DNA from: UMGS1532 sp045542355
GTDB lineage: Bacteria > Bacillota > Clostridia > Oscillospirales > Acutalibacteraceae
Direction: 5' to 3'
DNA length: 64,000 nt
Assembly (NCBI GenBank): GCA_045542355.1
Contig: JAZQKX010000031.1
Location: 1-64,000 of the forward strand
Under the pieces are notes generated by a model that was given only the letters and a program-made list of their open reading frames with translations, was not told the origin of the DNA and did not search any database. Positions 14,937 through 23,074 of this stretch are shown one piece after another (the first letter of the stretch is position 1; every line of letters begins with the position of its first letter). The position numbers were made by a program, and so were the translations under genes.

Positions 14937-15686
14937 ATGAAAAAATCAGCAGAAATTAAATATAACCCTCATGTTTTGGAACTTGCCTCAAAGCATCAGA
15001 AAAAGCTCCAGCGTGAGGTAGGCACAAACTGGTGGTACGGGGGAAGCAAAACCTCTCGATTGCTTGGGATTTTAAGTGAAATAGGTTTTTATTTCACTCT
15101 GCTCGTTAATTCTATTATAATGTTGAGCTACGGTATGCTTCTCAGCATGAATGCTTCAACCGAAAACTGGGCAATGGAAAGGGCAATGCTAAAAAATGCC
15201 CTGAGTTCCTTTGTTGCAGGTACTATTATAGTAGCTGTGGGATACATACTTAAAAAAATAAGCCGTAGCAAAATGAAGAGAGGGTCTTATAATCAAAGCA
15301 CTTTTCTGCTTGTTTCCATGATTTTCTTTATAGTGGGCTGTATACTTCTTTTTATAACCGCATACAACGTGCTGGTGACCGCAAATATCGACAATATGTA
15401 TGCCGAGGCTGTAGAGGCTTCCACTCCCTTTAAGATATATGTGGAGCTTATTTGTCTGCACGTTCTTCCTTTGCTTATGATGCTTGTTCCCTCGGTTCTG
15501 TTCTACATCATGAGCAGATGCGACTGGGGCGAGAAAAAGGAAATTTATGAAAGAATGACCGAAACCCTTTATAAGAATTTTGTTAAGGAGAATCCCACCT
15601 ATAACAGTGAGCAATGGGAGGAGTACCTTAATTCCTACGAGGGCTTTGATTCTCCCTGTCAAAACTCGGAAAATAATGAAGAATAA
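14937..15686 (+). CDS. Four-helix integral membrane protein, unknown function
   Basis: 249 residues with predicted membrane helices at about 48-70, 82-104, 122-146 and 170-194, charged termini on the cytoplasmic side, and an acidic C-terminal tail containing NPTYNSEQWEEYLNSYEGF. I do not recognise the family. It follows the helicase-loader gene by 13 bp and is probably co-transcribed, then a strong terminator ends the unit. Confidence 0.7.
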   Translation: MKKSAEIKYNPHVLELASKHQKKLQREVGTNWWYGGSKTSRLLGILSEIGFYFTLLVNSIIMLSYGMLLSMNASTENWAMERAMLKNALSSFVAGTIIVAVGYILKKISRSKMKRGSYNQSTFLLVSMIFFIVGCILLFITAYNVLVTANIDNMYAEAVEASTPFKIYVELICLHVLPLLMMLVPSVLFYIMSRCDWGEKKEIYERMTETLYKNFVKENPTYNSEQWEEYLNSYEGFDSPCQNSENNEE

Positions 15687-15687
15687 C

Positions 15688-15730
15688 AAAAACCTTGGAG
15701 ACTGAGGATTCATCAGTTTCCAAGGTTTTT
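15688..15730. terminator. Bidirectional terminator
   Basis: AAAAACCTTGGA...ACTGA, loop, TCAGT...TCCAAGGTTTTT. It sits between convergent genes and has A and T runs on both sides. Confidence 0.85.
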
Positions 15731-15743
15731 ATGCTTTATTAAA

Positions 15744-16481
15744 TCAGCTTTCCAATGAGATTATGTATTCTGCAGGTATTTCTGTATCAGATACCAGCAT
15801 CCATAGCTCACTTAAATCTCCCGTTTTGCAAAAGTACTTTTTGCCGAATTTAGAGGAGTCACATAGCAGTATGGTGCGACTGGCGTTTTTTATGTAGGCA
15901 CGTTTCAGCTCAGCCTCATCTTCGTTGGTTTCGGTAAACCCTGCATCAGGAGATACACCTCTGCAGGAAAAGAGCGCTATATCGGCATATATGCCCTCTA
16001 TTGAGCGGATAGCTGCCGAGCCCACCAGAGATTTTGCATTTTCGCGAAGCTTACCCCCTGTGCAATACACAGTGATTCCGTCCTTTTCCGAAAGGATGTT
16101 GCAGATTTTAATTCCGTTTGTGACTATTCTAAGGTTTTTGAAACCGTTGAGTTTGGATGCTACAGCGGCAACGGTGGAACTGGAGTCCATAAAAATTGTC
16201 ATTCCATCGTGAATGTTGGGAAGAACCTTCGAAGCAATCTTTTCTTTCAAAAACATATTTTCACTTTCTCTTAGAGTGAGAGGAAATTCCTTGCCCGTGC
16301 CGTCCATAAACACAGCTCCGCCATGGGTGCGGTGTATAAGGCGGTTGTTTTCCAAGATAGCTAAATCACGGCGTATGGTGGCACCACTGGAGTATAATTC
16401 AGCGCATAGTTCATCCACCGTCACAGCCTTTCTTTTGGCTAAAATTTCAAGTATTTTATCCTGTCTTTCCAAAGGAAGCAT
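15744..16481 (-). CDS. DeoR-family transcriptional regulator, likely controls the microcompartment operon
   Basis: 245 residues. The N-terminal DeoR winged helix is clear: RQDKILEILAKRKAVTVDEL, then SGATIRRDLAILE and IHRTHGGAV. The C-terminal DeoRC effector domain has the FMDSSSTVAAVA and VTNG loops that bind sugar phosphates and ends with the LLCDSSKFGKK motif. It is divergent from the kinase-aldolase-dehydratase operon, the usual place for a FucR/RhaR-type regulator. A sugar phosphate such as fuculose- or rhamnulose-1-phosphate is the probable ligand by inference. Confidence 0.9.
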   Translation of the reverse strand: MLPLERQDKILEILAKRKAVTVDELCAELYSSGATIRRDLAILENNRLIHRTHGGAVFMDGTGKEFPLTLRESENMFLKEKIASKVLPNIHDGMTIFMDSSSTVAAVASKLNGFKNLRIVTNGIKICNILSEKDGITVYCTGGKLRENAKSLVGSAAIRSIEGIYADIALFSCRGVSPDAGFTETNEDEAELKRAYIKNASRTILLCDSSKFGKKYFCKTGDLSELWMLVSDTEIPAEYIISLES

Positions 16482-16499
16482 AATACCACCCCTAAAACG

Positions 16500-16530
16500 T
16501 GATTATATTTGATTATATCTGATTGTTACG
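16500..16530. promoter_or_regulatory. Three 10-bp direct repeats, probable DeoR operator
   Basis: GATTATATTT, GATTATATCT and GATTGTTACG follow one another at 16501-16530, each preceded by T. The period is one DNA turn. They lie 20-50 bp upstream of the DeoR gene start and 40-70 bp before the operon -35 box. Confidence 0.55.
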
Positions 16531-16570
16531 CTCAAAAATGATGATATTTTATCTATTTTCGTGCCAACTC

Positions 16571-16599
16571 TTTACATATCTGCTCAAATATTATATAAT
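16571..16599 (+). promoter_or_regulatory. Promoter of the microcompartment operon
   Basis: TTTACA at 16571-16576, 17-bp spacer, TATAAT at 16594-16599. The first gene starts at 16654 with GGAGGG at 16641-16646. Confidence 0.8.
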
Positions 16600-16653
16600 G
16601 AGTATACAAAATTAATTATGGTATGTCAATATGGAAAAATGGAGGGAAAGCCA

Positions 16654-17847
16654 ATGAAAATATTGATACTGAACGCAGGCAGTTCGTCGCTTAAATATCA
16701 GCTTTTTGATATGGATTCCGGCGAAGTGTTGGCGAAAGGTGTTTGTGAACGCATCGGTGTGGACGGCATGGTTACCCATAAGCGTCCCGGCAAGGAAAAC
16801 TACAAGGCAGAGCCTCAGCTCAGTAACCATGAAGACGCTCTCGCAATCGTAATCAAATTGCTGACCGACCCCGAGCTTGGCGTTGTCGCAAGTGTAGAGG
16901 AAATAAGTGCTGTAGGACACAGGGTTGCCCATGGTGGCGAGAAATACAAGAAGTCATCCCTTGTTGACGAAGAAATGATTGCATATCTGGAATCCATAGT
17001 TAATATCAATCCTCTCCACGGACCACCCGCAATAGTTGGTATGAAAGCTTGTCAAAAGCTTATGCCTAATGTGAAGATGGTAGCGGTGTTCGACACTTCC
17101 TTCTACTCTAACTTCGAAGATTATAAATACATATACCCCATTCCATATGAGCTTTACGAACAACACAAGATTCGTCGCTACGGTTTCCACGGTACATCTC
17201 ACCGCTACGTAGCCGCTAAGTGCGCCGAGATGTGTGGCAAACCCATAGATGAGCTAAAAATCATCACCTGCCACTTAGGCAACGGCTCGTCCATCACCGC
17301 GGTAGACGGCGGCATTGCAGTTGATACCTCAATGGGATTCACCCCACAGGGCGGTATCATGATGGGCACTCGCTCGGGCGACATTGACCCCACAATAGTT
17401 CCTTACCTTGTAAGGTCTCTTGGTTACACCATCGAGGAAGCCGAAGACCTTATCAACAAGAAATCAGGTCTTTTGGGTGTTTCAGGTGAATCACCTGACT
17501 CCCGCAATGTTACGGAACTTGCCGACAGCGGTCACTATCGCTCACAGTTGGCTCTTAACATTCAGTACTACGGCATCAAGAAGTACATCGGCGCGTACAC
17601 CGCCGCTATGAACGGTCTGGACGCTGTGGTATTCACCGCAGGTATCGGCGAGAACAACCCCCTTATCCGCTACGAGGTATGTAAGAACATGGAATATCTC
17701 GGCATTAAGTTCGACGAGGCAAAGAACAATAGCATTCCTCGAGGGGAAACCGCCGAAATTTCCGCCCCCGATTCCAAGGTTCGCGTCTTTACAATCGCAA
17801 CCGACGAAGAGTATATGATTGCGCAGGATACTGCCGCATTAGTATAA
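16654..17847 (+). CDS. ackA: Acetate/propionate kinase of the microcompartment operon
   Basis: 397 residues from ATG 16654, which follows GGAGGG and gives the family start MKILILNAGSSSLKYQLF; a longer frame from 16561 would overlap the promoter. ASKHA-kinase blocks are all present: GHRVAHGG, FDTSFYS, RYGFHGTSH, CHLGNGSS and FTAGIGEN. It makes ATP from acyl-phosphate. As first gene before the aldolase, and with PduL further down the same operon, it probably acts on propionyl-phosphate as PduW does, outside the shell since no targeting peptide is seen. Whether the genome has a second ackA is unknown. Confidence 0.95.
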   Translation: MKILILNAGSSSLKYQLFDMDSGEVLAKGVCERIGVDGMVTHKRPGKENYKAEPQLSNHEDALAIVIKLLTDPELGVVASVEEISAVGHRVAHGGEKYKKSSLVDEEMIAYLESIVNINPLHGPPAIVGMKACQKLMPNVKMVAVFDTSFYSNFEDYKYIYPIPYELYEQHKIRRYGFHGTSHRYVAAKCAEMCGKPIDELKIITCHLGNGSSITAVDGGIAVDTSMGFTPQGGIMMGTRSGDIDPTIVPYLVRSLGYTIEEAEDLINKKSGLLGVSGESPDSRNVTELADSGHYRSQLALNIQYYGIKKYIGAYTAAMNGLDAVVFTAGIGENNPLIRYEVCKNMEYLGIKFDEAKNNSIPRGETAEISAPDSKVRVFTIATDEEYMIAQDTAALV

Positions 17848-17885
17848 AACCAATTTAAGAATTTATTTAAAAGGAGTAAAAAACT

Positions 17886-18689
17886 ATGTCACCTTATGAA
17901 ATTAAAAAAGAAATTTGCGAGATCGGTAGAAGAATTTACAACGACGGCTTCGTTGCCGCTAACGACGGTAACATTTCCGTTAAGGTAAACGACAACGAGT
18001 TCTACTGCACTCCCACAGGCGTATCCAAGGGCTTCATGACCCCCGATATGATTATCCGTATCGACGGTACAGGTAAGAAGCTTGAAGGTAAGCTCAATCC
18101 TTCTTCTGAAATCAAGATGCATCTTCGTGTATACAGAGAGCGCCCCGACGTTAACGCAGTTGTTCACGCTCATCCTCCCATTGCTACCGCTTTCACAGTT
18201 GCAGGTGTAGAGCTTGACCAGTACATCCTCCCTGAGGCTGTTCTCACCATCGGCGCTGTTCCCACCTGTGACTACGGTACACCATCCACCGAGGAAATTC
18301 CCGATTCTCTCATTCCTTATGTTCAGAATCACGATGCATTCCTTCTAAAAAACCACGGTGCATTAACCGTTGGTAACACCCTCACCAAGGCTTTCTTCAC
18401 CATGGAAGAGGTTGAATTCAACGCAAAGATTTGTATGTATGCAAAGCAGCTCAACAACGGCTCTATCGACGAGATTCCTTGCGAACAGCTCGAGAAACTC
18501 ATGGAGCTCCGCAAAAAGTTCCAGCTTCCCGGCCGTCATCCCGGTTGCTCTAAGTGTGCTAACCTTGGCACAGACAAGTGCCGTTGCAAGGATAACGGTG
18601 GCACCTGCACCTGCGGTAAGCACGACAACTCCAGCGAGGATGTAGTTGCTGCTATCACTAGGAAAGTTCTTGCAGAGCTTAACAAATAA
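17886..18689 (+). CDS. Class II aldolase (fuculose-/rhamnulose-1-phosphate type) with Cys-rich linker and encapsulation helix
   Basis: 267 residues. The aldolase core (1-215) has AANDGNIS, Glu75 and the zinc ligands His94, His96 (VVHAHPP) and His157 (KNHGAL). It would yield DHAP and lactaldehyde. After the core comes a segment with six Cys at 221, 224, 232, 234, 241 and 243, then a short amphipathic C-terminal helix (SSEDVVAAITRKVLAELNK), typical of microcompartment-targeting peptides. The aldolase is what sets GRM5-like loci apart from propanediol-only ones. The Cys cluster could bind zinc or an Fe-S cluster; this is not established here. Confidence 0.92.
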   Translation: MSPYEIKKEICEIGRRIYNDGFVAANDGNISVKVNDNEFYCTPTGVSKGFMTPDMIIRIDGTGKKLEGKLNPSSEIKMHLRVYRERPDVNAVVHAHPPIATAFTVAGVELDQYILPEAVLTIGAVPTCDYGTPSTEEIPDSLIPYVQNHDAFLLKNHGALTVGNTLTKAFFTMEEVEFNAKICMYAKQLNNGSIDEIPCEQLEKLMELRKKFQLPGRHPGCSKCANLGTDKCRCKDNGGTCTCGKHDNSSEDVVAAITRKVLAELNK

Positions 18690-18734
18690 TTTTAAAACAC
18701 GCAATATATTTATATAGGAAGGAGGAGTTCCCAG

Positions 18735-21263
18735 ATGGCTTATTTCAGAGATTACAACTGTGAGCGTTCACCGAGAATCCCGCGACTCATGGAGCACCTG
18801 TTTCAAGAGATGCCTCAGGTAGAAGCAGACCGTGGTGTGCTTATCACAGAATCTTATAAAGCCACAGAGGGCGAGCCTATAATCACAAGACGTGCAAAGG
18901 CATTCGAGCATGTTTTAAAGAATATACCCATCACAATTCGCCCCGAAGAACTCATAGTAGGCAGTTCAACAGTTCACCCCAGAAGCTGTCAGGTCTTTCC
19001 TGAATATTCCTTTGATTGGTTAGAGGCTGAGTTTGAGACTCTGGAAACCCGTGAGGCTGACCCATTCTATATTTCAAGCGACACAAAGAGTAAGCTTCGT
19101 GAAGCCTATAAATATTGGAAGGGCAAAACAACCTCCGAACTTGCCACAGAATATATGGCACCCGAAGCCCTACTTGCTATTGAGCACAATATCTTCACCC
19201 CTGGCAACTATTTCTACAATGGTGTTGGCCACGTGTGTGTGGATTATCCAAAGGTGCTTAAGATTGGTTACAAGGGCATAATTAAAGAAGCCACCACAGA
19301 ATTAGCAAAATGTGATGTAGCCGATGCCGACTACGCGAAACGCAGTCATTTCTTGAAGGCTGTAATCCGTAGCTGTCAGGCAGTTATAGACTATGCAAAG
19401 CGTTATTCCGCTCTTGCAACCGAACAGGCTGCAGGTTGTGCCGACGATACCCGTCGCCGTGAGCTTTTGAAGATTGCTGAAAACTGCTCAAGAGTTCCCG
19501 AAAACGGTGCCGAAAGTTTCTATGAAGCATGTCAGTCCTTCTGGTTTGTTCAACAGCTCATGCAGATGGAGTCCAGCGGACATTCCATTTCACCAGGCAG
19601 ATTTGACCAGTATATGTATCCTTATTTTAAAAAGGATTTGGATAAGGGTGTAATTACTCCCGAATTTGCTCAAGAGATTATTGACTGCATCTGGGTTAAG
19701 CTCAATGACCTGAACAAGGTTCGTGATGAAGCCTCAGCTAAGGGCTTCGCGGGATACAGCATGTTCCAGAATCTTATAGCAGGTGGTCAAAATTCAGAGG
19801 GCATAGATGCTACAAATGATATATCGTTCATGTGTTTACAGGCTTCTCTACACACTCTGCTTCCCGCACCATCGCTGTCGGTACGCGTATGGAACGGAAG
19901 TCCTCAGGAGTTTCTGCTTAAAGCCGCTGAGGTTACAAGAACGGGTATCGGTCTTCCGGCCTACTATAACGACGAGGTTATAGTCCCCGCGCTTTTATCC
20001 CGTGGCCTTACAATGGCAGACGCCCGTGACTACTGTATAATCGGTTGCGTTGAGCCTCAAAAGGCAGCCAAGACCGACGGTTGGCACGATGCCGCATTCT
20101 TTAATATGTGCAGACCCTTAGAGTTGGTTTTCACAAACGGAATGGATAATGGCGTTCAGATAGGCCTCAAGACAGGTGATGTAGCTTCTATGACCAGCTT
20201 TGAGGAATTCGTGGAAGCCTACGACAAACAAATGAAATACTTTATCGGTCTCATGGTAAATGCCGATAACGCTATAGACTATGCCCACGCGGAAAGATGC
20301 CCCCTCCCTTATCAGTCGGCGATGGTAGACGACTGTATAGCAAGAGCTAAATCGGTGCAGGAGGGTGGCGCTGTCTATAACTTCACAGGTCCTCAGGGCT
20401 TTGGTATAGCCAATGTTGCCGATTCAATGTATGCAATTCGTGAGCTGTGCTTCAATTCGAAGAAGTATACCCTCACCGATTTCAAAGAGGCACTGGAAAA
20501 TAACTACGGTGAATCAACAGTCGCTGCCGAGGATGTAACAAGACTTACATTGTTGGTTGCCGAGAAGATGAAAGAAAACGGTCTGACACCCACCGCCGAC
20601 GATATCGAAAAGATTTGTCGCATGGTGTCGGGAGCCGCATCGGGAGAGAACGGCGGAAAGTATCAAAAGATACGTGAAGACATTATGGCGCTTCCAAAAT
20701 TTGGAAACGACGTAGAGGATGTTGACACCCTCGCCCGCGAAATGGCTTACACCTACACCAAGCCTCTTGAAAATTATAAAAACCCCCGTGGCGGTATGTA
20801 TCAGGCAGGTCTCTATCCCGTTTCGGCAAACGTGCCGCTGGGATATCAGACGGGCGCCACACCCGATGGTCGCTTGGCAAGAAAGCCTGTGGCTGACGGT
20901 GTTTCACCCTCAGCAGGATACGACCTTAACGGTCCCACTGCCGCCGCAAACTCTGTTTCTCGACTTGACCACTTCATTGCATCAAACGGCACTCTTTATA
21001 ATATGAAGTTCCACCCATCCGCCCTCAAGGGCAGACAGGGACTCAACAATTTCGTATCTCTTATAAGGTCCTATTTCGACCAAAAGGGAAGCCACATGCA
21101 GTTTAATGTTGTTAGTCGCGAAACACTCTTGGATGCTCAGAAGCACCCCGAGAATTATAAATCCCTTGTTGTTCGCGTTGCGGGTTATAGTGCATTGTTC
21201 ACAACCCTTTCCCGTTCTTTGCAGGACGACATTATCAACAGAACAGAGCAGGGTAATTTCTAA
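18735..21263 (+). CDS. Glycyl-radical 1,2-propanediol dehydratase
   Basis: 842 residues. The active-site Cys438 lies in CIIGCVEPQ and the glycyl radical is Gly817 in VRVAGYSALF, 25 residues from the end. GCVEP is shared by diol dehydratases and choline lyase; the aldolase, PduL and kinase around it favour propanediol. The enzyme dehydrates (S)-1,2-propanediol to propionaldehyde without B12. The protein starts straight at the core domain, so no N-terminal targeting extension is present; it may be carried in by another partner. GGAAGGAGGAG is a strong ribosome binding site. Its activase follows. Confidence 0.93.
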   Translation: MAYFRDYNCERSPRIPRLMEHLFQEMPQVEADRGVLITESYKATEGEPIITRRAKAFEHVLKNIPITIRPEELIVGSSTVHPRSCQVFPEYSFDWLEAEFETLETREADPFYISSDTKSKLREAYKYWKGKTTSELATEYMAPEALLAIEHNIFTPGNYFYNGVGHVCVDYPKVLKIGYKGIIKEATTELAKCDVADADYAKRSHFLKAVIRSCQAVIDYAKRYSALATEQAAGCADDTRRRELLKIAENCSRVPENGAESFYEACQSFWFVQQLMQMESSGHSISPGRFDQYMYPYFKKDLDKGVITPEFAQEIIDCIWVKLNDLNKVRDEASAKGFAGYSMFQNLIAGGQNSEGIDATNDISFMCLQASLHTLLPAPSLSVRVWNGSPQEFLLKAAEVTRTGIGLPAYYNDEVIVPALLSRGLTMADARDYCIIGCVEPQKAAKTDGWHDAAFFNMCRPLELVFTNGMDNGVQIGLKTGDVASMTSFEEFVEAYDKQMKYFIGLMVNADNAIDYAHAERCPLPYQSAMVDDCIARAKSVQEGGAVYNFTGPQGFGIANVADSMYAIRELCFNSKKYTLTDFKEALENNYGESTVAAEDVTRLTLLVAEKMKENGLTPTADDIEKICRMVSGAASGENGGKYQKIREDIMALPKFGNDVEDVDTLAREMAYTYTKPLENYKNPRGGMYQAGLYPVSANVPLGYQTGATPDGRLARKPVADGVSPSAGYDLNGPTAAANSVSRLDHFIASNGTLYNMKFHPSALKGRQGLNNFVSLIRSYFDQKGSHMQFNVVSRETLLDAQKHPENYKSLVVRVAGYSALFTTLSRSLQDDIINRTEQGNF

Positions 21264-21293
21264 TCTACATTATATAAAGGAGGATTGTTGAGG

Positions 21294-22088
21294 ATGGAAA
21301 ACAGCATTTTGACCCGCAAGGGCAGGATATTTGATATCCAACGGTTTTCCGTTCACGACGGTCCGGGTATCCGCACAATAGTTTTCTTAAAGGGCTGTAA
21401 GCTCCGTTGCCGTTGGTGTTGCAATCCCGAATCTCAGAATTATGATATTCAGCAAATGACCGACGATAATGGTAAGATAACGATTACAGGCCGTGATGTA
21501 ATGGTGGGAGAGGTAATCGAAACTGTGCTTCGCGACAGCACCTACTATCGGCGTTCGGGCGGTGGCATGACCCTTTCGGGGGGAGAAATGCTTTGCCAAC
21601 CTGATTTTGCAGAGGGACTTCTTGTGGCGGCTGTGGAAAAAGGAATCAATACCGCAGTTGAAACCACTTCTTTAGCAAATTTTGAAACTATAAAAAGACT
21701 TCTGCCCTACATAGACAACTATCTCGGTGACCTTAAGCACATAGACCCCAAAAAGCACAAGGAATTCACAGGCCAGTCCAACGAGCTGATTTTGGAGAAT
21801 CTCCCTAAAATTGCGGAATTGGCAGAACGGCTTGTAATCCGTGTTCCCGTGGTACCCACCTTTAATGATACTCCGGAGGAGATAAGCGCCATTGCTGAGT
21901 TTGCCGCCTCTTTACCTAATGTCAGCGAGTTGCATCTGCTCCCATATCACAGATTGGGTCAGGATAAATACCGTTGGTTGGGCAGAGACTATAGCCTCAC
22001 TCACATTGCGCCACCTCCCGACGAAAAAATGCAAATGCTTTTAGCCGCCGCAGAAAAATCGGGACTTCACTGTCAGATTGGCGGATAA
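21294..22088 (+). CDS. Glycyl-radical enzyme activase (radical SAM)
   Basis: 264 residues from ATG 21294, 9 bp after AAGGAGG; the TTG at 21285 abuts that site and is unlikely. Cys35, Cys39 and Cys42 (GCKLRCRWC) form the CxxxCxxC cluster site, followed by the GGGMTLSGGE SAM-binding motif. It installs the radical on the dehydratase encoded 30 bp upstream. Many diol-dehydratase activases carry an inserted ferredoxin-like domain with eight Cys; that insert is absent, so this is a compact PFL-activase-like form. Confidence 0.93.
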   Translation: MENSILTRKGRIFDIQRFSVHDGPGIRTIVFLKGCKLRCRWCCNPESQNYDIQQMTDDNGKITITGRDVMVGEVIETVLRDSTYYRRSGGGMTLSGGEMLCQPDFAEGLLVAAVEKGINTAVETTSLANFETIKRLLPYIDNYLGDLKHIDPKKHKEFTGQSNELILENLPKIAELAERLVIRVPVVPTFNDTPEEISAIAEFAASLPNVSELHLLPYHRLGQDKYRWLGRDYSLTHIAPPPDEKMQMLLAAAEKSGLHCQIGG

Positions 22089-22133
22089 AGATATTTTAGG
22101 GTGGCATTCACCCAACGAAAGGAGAGATCAAAA

Positions 22134-23072
22134 GTGAATATATACACTAAAGCCGGAGACAACGGTCGAAGCAGTACCCTCACGCGTACATCTCTCCCAA
22201 AAAACAGTCCTGTTTTTGAGCTTTTGGGAAGCCTTGATGAACTTAACAGTAATTTAGGCGCCGTAAAAACTCAAACTGCAGAGGGCATAAAAACAATAAT
22301 CGAAGCTCTGCAATCGGATTTAATCTCTCTTAGTGGAGAGATTGCAGGGGCTAAGAAATTCGCAACCCCCGAAGAAATTAAGAAGTTAGAAAAGTCTATT
22401 GATTCGGTTGAGAGCGCAATCCCTGAGTTTTCGGGCTTCGTTCTCCCAGGCGCCACTCCCGACGGCGCGGCGCTGGATATATGCCGAACTATTGCCAGAA
22501 GAGCCGAGAGAGCCGCAGTTGCCGCGCAACAAAAGGGCGGTATAACAAAGGAACTTTTAGCTTGGCTCAACCGTCTTTCTGATCTTCTCTATGTACTTGC
22601 CCGACTTTGCGATTCAGGTGCTGACAAGACAAAGGGTAGTGTTACCCCCGTCAGCGGTGCGGTCGACGGCTTCTGCGATAAGGCAATCGCCCTGTGCGCC
22701 GCAGTTCGTGAATACGCAAGAAGTAAGGGCGTCAAGGCAGTGGTTGCGGTGTGCGATGCAGGCGGCAATGCCGTCTGTATGCAGCGAGAGGATGACGCTT
22801 ATATTGCAAGTATTGATATTGCGGTTAATAAGGCATTCACCTCCGCAAGTCTTAAAATGTCCACAAAAGAGGTAGGGGAGTTAGCGGCTCCCAATGCTCC
22901 TCTTTACGGAATACAAAATACTAACGGTGGCAGAATAGTTATTTTCGGCGGCGGAGTTCCGCTTCTGAAAAACGGCACCATCGTGGGGGCGCTCGGTGTA
23001 AGCGGTGGCTCAGCAGAGCTGGATACCGCAATCGCCGAATACGGCGCCATATACTTTGAAAAGGAGATGTAG
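22134..23072 (+). CDS. PduO-like ATP:cob(I)alamin adenosyltransferase fused to a GlcG/HbpS domain
   Basis: 312 residues from GTG 22134, 8 bp after AGGAGAG. The N-terminal part (1-180) is PduO-type: IYTKAGDNGRSSTLTR and, later, RRAERAAVA with LNRLSDLLYVLARLCD. The C-terminal part (about 185-312) is a GlcG/DUF336 domain: AVVAVCDAGGNAVCMQ, then IVGALGVSGG. It ends 2 bp before the aldehyde dehydrogenase. A B12 adenosyltransferase is odd in a pathway built on a B12-independent dehydratase; it might serve another role, such as flavin, haem or cobalamin binding through the C-terminal domain. Confidence 0.85.
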   Translation: MNIYTKAGDNGRSSTLTRTSLPKNSPVFELLGSLDELNSNLGAVKTQTAEGIKTIIEALQSDLISLSGEIAGAKKFATPEEIKKLEKSIDSVESAIPEFSGFVLPGATPDGAALDICRTIARRAERAAVAAQQKGGITKELLAWLNRLSDLLYVLARLCDSGADKTKGSVTPVSGAVDGFCDKAIALCAAVREYARSKGVKAVVAVCDAGGNAVCMQREDDAYIASIDIAVNKAFTSASLKMSTKEVGELAAPNAPLYGIQNTNGGRIVIFGGGVPLLKNGTIVGALGVSGGSAELDTAIAEYGAIYFEKEM

Positions 23073-23074
23073 AA

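Noticed and set aside
18735..18800. N-terminal encapsulation peptide on the glycyl-radical dehydratase
   Set aside because: The protein starts directly with the core domain; no amphipathic helix and linker precede it.
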